64,000 bases of DNA, taken from the NCBI GenBank assembly GCA_038277395.1, contig CM076197.1, positions 31,503,348-31,567,347 of the forward strand, given 5' to 3'. Each line of letters begins with the position of its first letter. The first letter of the stretch is position 1. The notes beneath the pieces are model-generated. The model was not told the origin of the DNA. It was given only the letters and a program-made list of their open reading frames with translations, and made no database searches. The position numbers were made by a program, and so were the translations under genes. This document shows, piece after piece, positions 38,699 through 49,639 of the stretch. Source of the DNA: Dryocosmus kuriphilus. Lineage: Eukaryota; Arthropoda; Insecta; Hymenoptera; Cynipidae.

Positions 38699-38996
38699 AG
38701 TAGATGAGCAAGGGGGTTTCTAATCCAAAATCCCTGTTACCAACAGTTACCGACATCGAGAGCTAGCTGTGCTAAGCTTCTAGAACGTTCGGTATGACGT
38801 CACTAAACATATTAAATAATTGTCAAGCACGAATTTGGCGTAAACAAACCCCCTCCCCCTATCTCAGACAATCTATTCATCAATAAAAGCATAGACCATC
38901 CGACGTATGCGCAACGTTTTATAAATATGACGTTAGCTTCCGTTGGTAAAATATCAAAGGTAAGCGCTAAGGAATTTATTATTTAACAACATTTTT
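38699..38996 (+). repeat. terminal inverted repeat, left
   Basis: Pairs with 48826-49112. Shared phrases include AGCAAGGGGGTTTCTAATCC, ACCGACATCGAGAGCTAGCT and GGCGTAAAC. It contains an HSE, a CRE palindrome and one subterminal unit (ATATGACGTTAGCTTCC). Confidence 0.9.
38778..38802. promoter_or_regulatory. composite heat-shock element and CRE site in left TIR
   Basis: TTCtaGAAcgTTC (38778-38790) is a perfect three-pentamer heat-shock element. Four bases later comes TGACGTCA (38795-38802), the palindromic CRE/ATF site. The right TIR copy keeps both (49009-49033). Confidence 0.6.
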
Positions 38997-38999
38997 CAG

Positions 39000-40356
39000 T
39001 GACTACTTGTTTCAACCGCATAATGATTCTACCCTCCTCCTTCTCCTCCTCATTCTCTTCCTCCTCCTCCTCCTCCTCATACTCCTCCTTCTCTTCCTCA
39101 TACATTTTAATTCTTAATTGAGGTTAATTTCACTGTTAATATCATTGAAAGAATTCCTTATACCAGTATGCAAGAAATCAATCATTTCATCTAATTAGTA
39201 CAGTAATCAATATTACAAATCTATTTAGAAGACAAGGCTCACATCTAGTAAAAAGTACAAAGAAACGTGCTTATAACTATACAAGAAAAGCAGCGCGGTT
39301 GATGGTGGCGCACTCTATTCATTATTAATCTAGTTTGCCTTGTTATCCCTTGAAGTAGATTTATTTTAACTATAGTTCAATGTTGGCTGAAGAAAAATAT
39401 GTTTTTTTTTTCATTGATAATAGCATATTTTAATATCATCAATACTTCACTAAGCATTTTATTATTGCAGTGTTTCAGCTAAGTGAATTGGATTTTTTTA
39501 GTATATTCCTCTGTTGTGTTAAAGATGATTTCAATGTTTCTTACAGGGGATTATAAAGTTCATGTAGCTGACTTATTTGGTAGATAGGTTGCGGTTACTT
39601 TAACAATCTCAAGCAGCTGGTAACAGAAATAGTGCATTGAAATATCTTCAATCATTAATGAAATAACAGAGGCTGGTATTATTAAATAATGTTTTTAGTA
39701 GTTGATTTTGATAGCTTAAAGATGAAATAATTTCAATCATTAGTGAAATAAGAGAGGCTGGCATTTTTAAATAATTTTTTTAGTAGCTGATTTTAATAGC
39801 TTAAAAGCTAGTTTATTATTTCAAATAGTAGAATTAGCACATGTAGTATATGTGATTACAAGTTTTATCTCACTAATTCATAAAAACTAATCAAATAGAC
39901 CCAATGTCGTACTAAGTATGCAATAGGTTTTTCTATTACTCTATACTATTATAATTCTTTTAATAAGTTAAATTCTAAGTGATTTTAAAATGTTGTAAAT
40001 ACAGGTTTATGAAATATAACTTTTAAAATTTATATCTACATCTTCATTTCCTTTACCCGAACTCATTTTGATTATTATAAAATTTAAGAGGTTTAAGGTA
40101 TGTAATAATAATTGAATTGAACATTTTGAGTATTTTATTTTAATTAAATCCTCCTCAGTAAATATAAAAATGATTTTTAAAAAGTTTTTGCTTCAAATTA
40201 GACAACAGAATTACTTACAGTAAATGAAAACTTAAAAAATAGATCCTGCATAACAGAAAGTATGCAATAGCTTTTCTATTACTCAATATTGTACAGTTCT
40301 TTTAATAAGTTAAATGTGAGGTGATTTTTATGTGTAAATAAGTACTTTTTTAAGAA

Positions 40357-40430
<74 letters not shown>

Positions 40431-40779
40431 ACTTTTTAATTTCTGCCATTCACACTCATTTTGATTATTATAAGTTTTAGAGCGCAAAATTTTAAATACA
40501 GCCTTCTCCTCATCCTCCTCCTTCGCCCCTTCTCACTAAACATAAAAACGATTTTGAAAAGGCTATGCATTAAACTAGGTATCAGAATTATTTACAGTAA
40601 ACGAAATTTTAAAAAGTAGACTCAGCATAGCACTAAGTATGAAATAGTTTTTTCTATTACGTAATATCGTAAAGTTCTTTTAATAAGTTAAACTTAAAGT
40701 AGTTTTTAAGTGTAATAAGTACTTGTTTATGAAATATAATTTAAATGCATATCTGCTCTTTAATTTCTTTCACTCGCAA
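39000..40779 (+). repeat. decayed Polinton exon repeats inside the element
   Basis: CT-rich microsatellite (39030-39100), then a second copy of the 35.27-35.9 kb block (39110-39830). This includes a DUF8207 C-terminal exon behind TTTCTTACAG (about 39540), where QSQAAGNRNSALK is readable (about 39610) before a frameshift. Integrase-exon units D and E follow (39890-40610) with a (TA)n run at about 40357-40426. No intact gene. Confidence 0.6.
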
Positions 40780-41290
40780 GCATTTTGGCTTCCGTTTCCG
40801 GCGCTGGTAGTGACAGGACGCGTTTGGAAATTCTGTGAGGTATTTTGGCTTTTTTGAGGGGATTATAGAGTGTTTGGGGGTAAAAAAGGGAGTGAAGTGG
40901 AGTGTCTGGAGGTGGTGGTTGAACGTAAGTGCGCGGAAGGGCTGTGGGGGGTTGAAAAAAAGGAAAAAAGGAGAAAAATAGTGAAGGAAGTGCATGCCAG
41001 TGTGTGAGTTCCTGTGGGGTTGGAGAAGTGAGTAAGGGAGCTTTAGGGTGAAAAAGGGTAGTGAGTGGAGTGTGGAGAGGTGGGGGGCGTGAGTGAAAGA
41101 GTAGAAGGGTTGTGTGGGCTGGATTAGGGGAGGAAAAGTAGAAAAGCGGCGTCATAAAGTTTAGGTTAGAGACAGGGCAGATTGGTGGGTGAGTGTGGGG
41201 CTAACACGAGTGGCGGGATGAGAGGGAGCGGCGTGACGCGAGACTAGTTACTGGAGGTACGGCAGATAAAGCAGGGACGTCCGTGGTAAC

Positions 41291-42439
41291 ATGCCGCTAA
41301 CGAGAAGTCCAGCGAGACAGAGCGGCAGGGGGCGGCACGAGTCGGGCAGGGAGTCGGACGATGAGAAACACGTGACGCAGAGTAAAGGAGAGGAGGGGGA
41401 GATGGCAGCAGATGAGCGTAGCCTGGGAGTAAAATCAAATAGAAAAGGGAGACCCACAAACCGCGATAGACTGGCGAGTACAAGCAGTACTGGATCGAGC
41501 GAATGTATAACGAGGTGGTGCGTAGAAAACAACAAGAGAGACAGAGATGAGGGGGAGGAAAAGGAATCCAAGGAGAAAAGCAGAGAGAGCACCATCGAGG
41601 AGCTAATGAGGCAGATGAGAAAGGAAACGTGCAAAGGGTTAGCGGAAGTAAAGGAACAGGTGAGGGGAACAGAGGGGGTGGTTCTGAAAATCAAAGAGAA
41701 ATGGAAAAAATGGGAAACGAGTTGGAAAGAGGAGAAAGAGAAGGTGTGGAAAAAATTAGGGATGAAAAAGGGAATGGGACAGCTAGAGGAGAGGGTCCGT
41801 AAGTTAGAATGCAGGGACGATAGCGAGGAAAATAGTGAAGATAGGGGGAGAAAGGACGGAAAGGAGAGAGACTTAGAAGTGAGAGAGGAGAATGAGAGAA
41901 TGAGACAGAGACTGTGCGGGTTAGAAAGGAAAATGGAAGTGGAGGAAAGAGAAAAGAAGAAGAAAAATGTAGTGGTAAAAGGAATGCAAGTAGAAAGTGA
42001 GACAGGAAAGGAGGAAGTAGAGAAATTGATGAAAGACATAGGGGCGCAGGTTAGGGTGGAGGAAGTAAAGGGGGTGGGCACCAGGTTAAGAGGAAAAGCA
42101 AGAATGTATGTAGTCAGACTCGGGAGCGAAGAGGAGACGAGGGAGGTATTAAGGAAGAAAAAGGAGCTCAGAGGAAGAAAAGAAAGAATAGAGGAAGATT
42201 TGACATGGAGGGAGAGAAAGAAAAAATGGATAATAGAGGAAAGGGCGTGGGAGGAAAGGAGGAAAGGGAGCAGGGTAAGGATCGGGAGAGACATATTGTG
42301 GGTGAATGAGACAGTGTGGAGATGGGACGAAGACAGAGAGAAGTTGAAAAGAGTAGAATGGTCACAAGGAAGTTGGGAAAGAGAGGCGACGAAGAGCAGA
42401 GAGGAAGCGGCGGGGTTTCCGAACGAGTCAAGAGGGTGA
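41291..42439 (+). CDS. LINE ORF1 protein, coiled coil and RNA-binding core
   Basis: 382 aa, uninterrupted, starting MPLTRSPARQSGRGRHESGR. The N-terminus is Arg/Ser-rich and probably disordered. Residues of about 95-235 form a long, highly charged coiled coil (Glu/Lys/Arg). The core begins KKKNVVVKGMQVESETGKEE and continues KARMYVVRLGSEEETREVLR with a basic C-terminal domain (ERKKKWIIEERAWEERRKG), the L1-ORF1p layout. The protein should trimerise and bind LINE RNA. The ORF overlaps the start of ORF2, which begins in another frame. Almost all codons are purine-loaded (GAG, AGG, AAG, GGA). Confidence 0.8.
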   Translation: MPLTRSPARQSGRGRHESGRESDDEKHVTQSKGEEGEMAADERSLGVKSNRKGRPTNRDRLASTSSTGSSECITRWCVENNKRDRDEGEEKESKEKSRESTIEELMRQMRKETCKGLAEVKEQVRGTEGVVLKIKEKWKKWETSWKEEKEKVWKKLGMKKGMGQLEERVRKLECRDDSEENSEDRGRKDGKERDLEVREENERMRQRLCGLERKMEVEEREKKKKNVVVKGMQVESETGKEEVEKLMKDIGAQVRVEEVKGVGTRLRGKARMYVVRLGSEEETREVLRKKKELRGRKERIEEDLTWRERKKKWIIEERAWEERRKGSRVRIGRDILWVNETVWRWDEDREKLKRVEWSQGSWEREATKSREEAAGFPNESRG

Positions 42440-42454
42440 AGGCGGGGCGAAAGG

Positions 42455-43608
42455 GGAAAGAAGGTGGAAAGGGGGTTAAGGTGGCATTCTGGAACGTGTC
42501 AGGATTAAAAAGATAAAGGTTTTTGGGATAAGTTGAATAAATGGGATGTAATAATAATGAGCGAGACGTGGTCGAATGAGAAGGAATGGAAGGGAGTTAA
42601 AAGAAATTTACCAAAAGGGTACGTATGGACAATGCAAGAAGCAAAAAAGGAACATGAGATGGGAAGAAGAATGGGAGGAATGGTTTCAGGGGTGAGGAAG
42701 GAGTTGGTAATAGATGACAAAGGGGGACAGAGAGAGAGGCAGAGCAGGAGGGTACTATGGTTAGGAGAATAATGGTAGGAAGAGTGAGAGTTGACGTGGT
42801 GTGTGTGTACAGAAGAAAAGGAGAAGAGAACGGGTGGAAGGTAATAAAGAGATGGATGGAGGAAAAGAGGGAAGAGCTGGTGTTGATAGGTGGAGATTTA
42901 GACGCTTGGACGGGGGAGTTAGGGGGAGAATTAATGGATGAAGAAACTGAAAGATACTGTAGAAAATCGAAACAACGGCAAATAGATGGAGAAGGAAAAA
43001 TACTCCTTAATTTGATAGGAGAAGCAGGTTGGTTTATCTGTAATGGAAATACGAGGGGAGATGAAGAAGGGGAACTGACGTACGTAGGAAAAGGAGAAAC
43101 AGTGATAGATTATATACTGGCGGAAGAAAGGATAAGAAAGTTTATAGACAGAATGGAAGTGGGTGATGAGATGGGCTCGGAACACTTTCCGGTAATCGCC
43201 ACCTTGAGAAACGAAGGATGGAAGCGAGGTAGAGGAAATAGAGAGAGGATGTCGGAGACAAGAGAAAATATGGGGCAATGGGAGGGAGAAAGACTTAGAG
43301 AATATAAGGAAAAGATGGAAAATGGGTATGGAGTTAGCTCACAAGAGGAAGATCTTGATAGGATGGTAGCAAATCTAAGGGAGAGGATAGAGAAGATAAA
43401 GAGGGAGGTGAGGCCGCAAGGGGAGCAGGAAAAGAAAAAGAGAGGATGGTGGGATGCGGAATGTATGGAAAGCAAGGAAAAAATGAAGGAGTATTTAAAA
43501 AGGTGGAGGAAAGGAGATATGGATAAAAGAGAGTTTAATAAAAGGAAAAAAGGGCACGAGAGATTATTGAATGGGAAGAGGCAGGAGGAGAAAGCAGATA
43601 TAAGGTAG
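42455..43608 (+). pseudogene. LINE ORF2 endonuclease (APE type), frameshifted
   Basis: The domain starts with VKVAFWNVSGLK (about 42476-42511), shifts frame within a few codons, and continues WDVIIMSETWSNEKEWKG (42545 on). After another shift near 42770 it continues as the frame 42757-43608 with VDVVCVYRR, LVLIGGDLDAWTGELGG, GELTYVGKGETVIDYILAEE and SEHFPVIATL. Thus the Glu, Asp, Asn and His positions are present, with GGDLDA where GGDFNA is usual. The rest of this frame is the linker before RT. Two frameshifts disable it. Confidence 0.8.
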
Positions 43609-43646
43609 AAGTTGAGAAAGCGGTAAAGGAAGGTAGGGAGTGGGAA

Positions 43647-45643
43647 GTGATAAACAGGGAAAGGGGAGGAAGAAGAGGTATAAATGAGGAGATTGAGATG
43701 AGTGAGTGGTTTGAGTTTTTTAAAAAGCAGTTAGGTGGAGTAGAAAATATGGTAAAGGATGAAGGTAGGAAGACAGTAGAGGGGGAGGAGGAAGTCGGGA
43801 ATGAGATAAGCAGAGAAGAGGTGAAAGAGGCAATAAAAAAGCTCAAAAGAAACAAGGCGACGGGAGAGGATGGCGTAGAGAATGAGGCTTTGAAATATGG
43901 AGGAGATGGGGTACAGGAAGAGATGTGGAGGATATGCAATAAGGTCTGGAAGGGAGAAGGGTGGCCAAAAGAGTGGAGGACAGGGTTGGTAGTACCATTG
44001 ATTAAGAAGGGAGAGGGTAAAAAGGTAGATGAGTACAGAGGAATTACACTGATGTCTGTAGGATACAAAATATATGCGGAAATAATAAAGAGAAGGCTAG
44101 AAAGACAGGTGGAAGATAAGGGGATGATCCCACATAACCAAACGGGTTTTAGGAAAGGGATGGGCGCTATCGATAACGTATACGTACTCAATTTCCTGGT
44201 AAATAGGAACATAGGGAGGAAGAAAGGCAAATTGATAGCGCTGTTTGTGGACTTCAGGGCTGCGTACGATTCGGTAAACAGGAAGGTGCTTTGGAATACC
44301 CTAGAAGAGAGAGGAGTGGATGAGGGGCTAGTGGAAAGAATCAAGGAAATGTTCGTGGAAACCAGAGTAAGGGTTAGAGTGGGAGGGCGAAAAGGAGAGG
44401 CGTTCTGGACAGGGAGAGGAGTAAGGCAAGGTTGCCCAAGGGAGGGGCTATACTGAGCAACGATAAAATATACTCCCTGGCATATGCAGACGACGTAGTT
44501 CTGTTAGCAGAAGACGAAAGAGGTATGAGTTTGTTGATGAAAGTGTTCGAAGAATATGTGAGAGAAAAGGGGTTAACAGTGAATGTGAATAAGACCAAGA
44601 TGATGTGTTTTAGAAATAAGAGGAGCAGTTTAGTATACGAATGGAAGATAAATAGCGGGGTGGTGGAGTTGGTGGATGAATTTTGCTACCTAGGATATTG
44701 GTTCGAAACGAAAGGAGGAAACGAGCTGCAGGTGAAAAAGAGATTAGAATGTGCGAGCAAAGTAATGGGTCAAGTATGGGGTATAGGAAAAACAAGGTTT
44801 AAGGATGACTGGAAGATGAGATTGTGGATGTTTGACGTGTTGGTGTGGTCAGTGATGAGCTATGGAATGGAAACTTGGGGCTGGAGAGAATATAAAGGGG
44901 TGGAAAGTGCACAGGAAAGATTCTTGAGATGGGTAATGGGAGTGAGTTGGAGCTGACCGGGATATATGTTGAGAGAAGAATTGAGTAGGGAGAAAATGTT
45001 AATACGGCAACTGAAGAGAGCGTGGAGTTTTGAAGAAAAGCTAAAAAGGCGAGAGGGAAGTAAGATAGATCAAGCATGTTTAAGGGAGATTCAAAGTAAT
45101 GAGAGGAAGGGAAACACGGAGAGATCGAGGTGGGAGAAGGATAGAGTGCAGTTAAGAAAAGAATGTGGGATAAGGGAGGCAAATGAAGACTGGCAGCAGG
45201 TGGAGCAGGACTGGTTAGTTAAGCAGAAGGAACAGAGATGGGGGAAAATTGTGAATTCAAGGTATAATAGATGGTATAGGATTGTCAAGAGGGAGACGGA
45301 ACCAGAATATCTGAAAAAGATGAAGAAGGAGAGGAAGTGGAACAGGGTGTTGAGGTTTAGGATGGGAGAAGGAATGAGGGAATGTAGATATTGGAGGAAT
45401 GAGGAAGAGAATACCTGCAGGGTGTGTGGGTATGAACTAGAGACATGGGAGCACGTATTAGAGAGATGCACGGGGGATGAAACGGGAGGGGAGAGTGTGT
45501 ATGACAGGATAGTATGGATATTAAATGAGAATGGACAAGGGGAGAAGGGAATGAAAAAGTTGGAAGAATGGAGAGAAAGAGCAGGGGGCAGGGGGGGTAA
45601 GAGAAAGCCAAAAGCGAAACATAAACGCAATAATTCAAAGTAA
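43647..45643 (+). pseudogene. LINE ORF2 reverse transcriptase and C-terminal knuckle, with internal deletion
   Basis: The frame 43647-44456 has KLKRNKATGEDGVENEAL, VVPLIKKGEGKKVDEYRGIT, NQTGFRKGMGAIDNVYVLN and LFVDFRAAYDSVNR, and ends at VRQGCP. The next frame (from 44432) resumes with KIYSLAYADDVVLLAEDE, so the stretch normally lying between RQGCP and the YADD box (some 30 codons) is missing, with a frame change. The thumb follows to VMGVSWS, a single stop (44954), then the C-terminal domain (44966-45643) with a Cys/His knuckle CRVCGYELETWEHVLERC. The deletion removes part of the palm, so this copy cannot be active. Confidence 0.85.
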
Positions 45644-45861
45644 AGTCGCGAATAAAGGACATGAAAAGCAAAAAGCGAGAGGAAATGGAAGCCCCTGGTC
45701 GAATCAAAGAGCGAATAATATAAGGCGTAGGGTAAGGAAATCATGTAATAGGATTAAGTAGTAAGTAAGAATATGTAAATAGAGTTATTATGTAAAGGGA
45801 ACGGAGGCCCTCAACCCCGTAAAAGGGAGAGTAATAAACATACACTCGCAATAATTTTGGT

Positions 45862-46020
45862 TAGAAAAATTCAAGAGACTCATCTCAGTTTTAGAGTTTC
45901 TAACTGACGATCTAAGGCCTATAATCATTGAGTGCAAAATTTTGAGTATTTTATTTAAAAATAACGTCCGCCTCCTCCTCCTCAGTAAATATTTATAAAC
46001 ATGTTTTGAGAAAAACGGAT
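45862..46020 (+). repeat. integrase-exon unit F, continuation after the LINE
   Basis: Continues the unit interrupted at 40779, with GAGACTCATCTCAGTTTTAG and the acceptor-like CTCCTCCTCCTCAG at about 45972-45985, then diverges. Confidence 0.6.
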
Positions 46021-46290
46021 TTATGGCAACATTTTTCTTTAGCTTTGTCATAATTTTGTCTTATATATTGCAACATCTTTTCACACTGCGTACTGCACGT
46101 TTTTAAACACTTGAATCTTCTGCAATAGTTCCAAGTATAAACTCTATCATTCATTGAAATTGCTGCATTAAAAAAACGGTATTCTGTATAAAGGTTGAGT
46201 TCTTTCAATACAATAAATTTAGAGTTTGGAATCAAAATGGGAAGTATGAGTTCTTTAATCAAGCTTGCTCAACTGACGCCAAATCATCAT
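45993..46290 (-). pseudogene. Cys-rich open frame, unrecognised
   Basis: About 95 codons open on the minus strand, from about 46290 or the ATG at 46262 (MIKELILPILIPNSKFIV) to 45993. It contains VYTWNYCRRFKCLKTCSTQC and further Cys (KCCHKSVFLKTC), seven Cys in about 45 residues. The composition is balanced, unlike the surrounding AT noise, so it may be a remnant exon of a Polinton or host gene. I do not recognise the family. There is no splice signal I would trust. Confidence 0.3.
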
Positions 46291-48000
46291 CAGCATCATA
46301 CTAGAAACCAAAGTGCAGATTAAAATGTTTAGATTTAATAGCTCTTTCACCCACTGCATCATATAGTATAGTATGGTATATTGTACTCAGCTTGACTGTT
46401 TATAACTTCAGGCTTATTTTATTAAAGTTCACACTCGATTCCATACCCCCAAATTACATCATTCTTATGTACGTTACCATACGTTTATATTTGCGTTAGA
46501 CCATCCTGTCTTCATGAATCAATGATTTTGAGTAAACTATTCCTTATCGATTCACTCTTCGATTTTTATTGGTAAACACACTATTTAAACATTTTAAAAC
46601 TATGTTATAGGCATCTGAGGAATACGTTGTAATATTTTTAAAGAATTTTGTGAACAAATAAGACTTATGTTGATCGGTCTTGATTTTATCAATAAATTAA
46701 ATTTTATATATTCCATAAGTATGCATCATTCATCTCTAGTTATTTCTTTGATTTTGCATTATCTAATTCCTTAGTGGATTTCCTTTGACATTTTCTAACA
46801 GGAAGCTGACGTTACATTTTTAAAGAATTGGTCAAATACCTAAGTCTAACATTGGTTGGGCTTAAAATTTATAAGCAAATAAATTGTTTAAACATTTCAT
46901 AGTTGTGCTTCACCCATCTAACATCATCTCTCTCTCTCTCTCTCTCTCTCTGTTAGTTCCTTAGTGTTCTCCTTTTGATCTTTACTAATAGATGATTTTC
47001 AACAATTATTTAATAAAATTATATTGTAGTAGTTTATCTTGAAAAATGAAATACCAAGAGTTGGTTAAACATCACATACTTTTTTTAAATGTCTGAAATC
47101 ATGTAACGCAATGAGAAATGTTAAAATCACATTACTTTTTTATCTCTAATAAATATGTAGGAAAGGCTTTAAATTATTTCTACGTATTTTGAACTGTACA
47201 ATTGCTTATCTAATTAATTTTTTATTTAGCATGGACATGAACCCTTTTTTCCCAAGAATCATATTATTAACATTAAATTTAGCATTAAGCATTTCAATCA
47301 TCATTATTGAAATAGGTGGGACTGCGACAGTATTAAATAGAATTTTCACTCATCGCCATTTATTTCTTTTGCTTTTTCGCCAACTAATTCCTTAGCGGAT
47401 TTCCCTTTAATACTTTCTAATAGGGAGCTGACGTCACATTTTCAAAGAATTGGTCAAAAACGTAAGTCTAACATTGGTTAGGCTTAAAGTTCTATGCAAA
47501 TAAATTGTTTGAAAATTTCATAGCTGTACTTCTCTCATCTAACTTCATCTCTTTATTAATTCCTTAGTGCTCCCCCTTTGATCTTTACTAAAAGATGATT
47601 TTCACCAATTGTTTAGTAAAATTATATTGTAGTAGTTTATCTTGAAAAAAGGAGTAATTTTCCTTGAAAGGAAATACTTTAAATTATTTCTGCAAATTTT
47701 TAATTGTAAAATTGCTCTTATAATTATTTTTTTATTTAGCATGGACATGAACCCTTTTTTCAGAAGAATCATATTATTAACATTAAAAATTTTCAAAATG
47801 TTCTTTAAGATACTTCTAAAACGTTTTACTAGAATATTCTTTCGTCTATATATTATAAATTCCCATGAAAAAAAATATATACCTTCAAATAATTTAATAC
47901 ATCACACCATCCACTCAACGCTCTTATCTTTTTCACAGCATATTATATTACAATATTGGTGTTATACTTGCTATGAAAAAATGTTTAATCTGGATACATA
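46291..48000. repeat. Polinton subterminal repeats, inverted orientation
   Basis: Units at about 46660-46870, 46960-47060 and 47360-47640 share CTAATTCCTTAGTGGATTTC, GAAGCTGACGTCACATTTT-like phrases and TAAGTCTAACATTGGTT. Two direct copies of CATGGACATGAACCCTTTTT lie at 47231 and 47742. A (TC)n run is at about 46927-46951. Short open frames (47189-47395, 47642-48004) are repeat-derived. Confidence 0.65.
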
Positions 48001-48825
48001 TTGAAAGAATATTCCTTCATCGTTGTAAAATAATACTAGCTTTATAGTTTATTGATATGGTGACTAAAACGAAACAGATCGATGTAACCCTGAAAAATTG
48101 TTGGAAATATTTTTATAGGCTAAAATATATGAGCATAAATTTCATCAATAACTTTAGATCTTGGAATTTACTTAATATCTGATTTCCTGCCTGTGCATGG
48201 CCTCATGTGACTTGTGCGATCAAACCCTCAGCACACAGACGTTAGTTGTACATTTTGTTAAATTAATCTGAAAAAATAAAATGTCTAATAGCTAAAGTAA
48301 AACATAGCGCGTACGTTTGATGATCTTTGCTCTTATCTATAAATTGATTGTTTAAATCTTCTATAAATATGTAACATTTTTCTTTCATGTTCTGTTTGAT
48401 GTTTTTAATAATAAATTCTTCAATGATAGCTGACAAACGGATTCTGGGTATTAGACATTTGATTTTTTCTGAGTCATTTAACAAAACGAACTACCGCTCA
48501 TATATGAATTAAAACTTTATGGTGATATCAATGAAAAACGTACTGCATACATTCGATGGTCTTTGCTCTTATCTATAAATATGTGGCTGGCACCATCTCT
48601 TTGATTTTTTTATTAATAAATTCTTTATCACTTCTTTTTTTTGATCTTTATCCGACAAACGAACTTTACCAATAAATATAATGCGATTAATATGACTTGA
48701 AAGTATGTGACACCAAGAGCAGGTAATATAACACGTTGGGTGGTTCCCAATTTCGTTAACAAATGGATTGTTTAAATATTCAATCATTGTGCGTTACTCG
48801 TAAAAACACGTTTCTTTGATATTTT
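48001..48825. repeat. short direct repeats, no gene
   Basis: The phrase TCTTTGCTCTTATCTATAAAT occurs at about 48325 and 48560, with similar surroundings (GACAAACG nearby), and a third diverged form is in the right TIR (near 48925). Minus-strand frames 48263-48484 and 48569-48787 are not supported as genes. Confidence 0.5.
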
Positions 48826-49112
48826 AAATAATGAATTCCTTAGCGCTTTTCCTTTGATATTTTGCCAACGGGAAGCTAACGTCATATTTATGAACGTTGC
48901 ACATACGTCGGACGGTCTATGCTCTTATTGATGAATAGATTGTCTGAGAGAGGGGAAGGGGGGTTGTTTACGCCAAATTCGTGCCTGAAAATTATCTAAT
49001 ATGTTTAATGACGTCACACCGAACATTCTAGAAGCTTAGCACAGCTAGCTCTCGATGTCGGTAACTGTCGGTAACAGGGATCTTGGATTAGAAACCCCCT
49101 TGCTCATCTACT
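48826..49112 (-). repeat. terminal inverted repeat, right
   Basis: Inverted partner of 38699-38996 with the same HSE/CRE module, ending GCTCATCTACT at 49112, followed by the TATAAG duplication. Confidence 0.9.
49009..49033. promoter_or_regulatory. composite CRE and heat-shock element in right TIR
   Basis: TGACGTCA (49009-49016), four bases, then GAAcaTTCtaGAA (49021-49033). This is the mirror of the left TIR module with the same spacing. Confidence 0.6.
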
Positions 49113-49607
49113 TATAAGTATTTCTCTTACCTTAAAGTTATTCCCTATTTTTTGAATTTAAAAAGTTTAGTTGTCATCTCTTTCGATAAATGCTTAGTAC
49201 TACTCACTCTTCAATTTTTTACTGACAAGTGCATTACTTAAAACACTTGACATCTATGTTATAGCATTTTAAAAATATGTTGTAATATTTTTAAAGAATT
49301 TCGTTAAACGTAAGACTTATTGATCGGTTTTTAATTTTATCAACAAATTAAATGTTTATATATTCCATAAGCATGCATCATTCATCTCTAGTTATTTATT
49401 TGCTTTCTCATTAACTAATTCCTTAGTGGATTTCCCTTTGATATTTGCTGTTAGGAAGCTGACGTCATATTTTCAAAGAATTGGACAAAAAAACGTAAGT
49501 CTAGCGTTGGTTGAGTTTAAACATTCAATAACTATGTGTCACACCTCTACGCCACCTTCTCACTTTGATCTTTACTGATAGATAAGTTTCAGCAATAGTG
49601 GTAGAGC
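49113..49607. repeat. target duplication and subterminal repeat outside the small element
   Basis: TATAAG at 49113-49118 is the right target duplication. The rest (49310-49590) is another inverted subterminal unit with GAAGCTGACGTCATATTTTC. It is sequence into which the small element inserted, next to the larger Polinton. Confidence 0.6.
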
Positions 49608-49639
49608 AGTGAGTGTTCTGAACATAAACTTCCTACCTT

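Larger units (their letters stand above)
40780..45842 (+). mobile_element. LINE with L1-like ORF1 and APE/RT ORF2, strongly purine-rich
   Basis: Flanked by a perfect 9 bp target duplication CACTCGCAA (40771-40779 and 45843-45851). Allowing two mismatches it could extend to about 18 bp, which would move the 5' end to about 40790. ORF1 41291-42439, ORF2 in several frames 42455-45643, AATAAA close to the 3' end. The coding strand is extraordinarily rich in A and G. It lies inside integrase-exon unit F of the Polinton-like element, so it is younger than that element. Confidence 0.9.
38699..49112. mobile_element. Polinton/Maverick-like element with intact ends but no core genes
   Basis: Termini AGTAGATGAGC...GCTCATCTACT, inverted repeats of about 300 bp (38699-38996 and 48826-49112) and a perfect 6 bp target duplication, the hallmarks of Polinton integration. 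The 10.4 kb interior holds decayed DUF8207 and integrase exon repeats, subterminal repeats, and a 5.06 kb LINE that entered later. No PolB, ATPase, protease or capsid reading frame is visible. It is therefore a non-autonomous derivative, mobilised in trans if mobile at all. About 5.3 kb without the LINE. Confidence 0.85.

Noticed and set aside
41248..45744. Long minus-strand frames rich in Ser/Leu/Phe, up to 348 codons
   Set aside because: Antisense of purine-rich LINE coding sequence; the absence of stops follows from the base skew.
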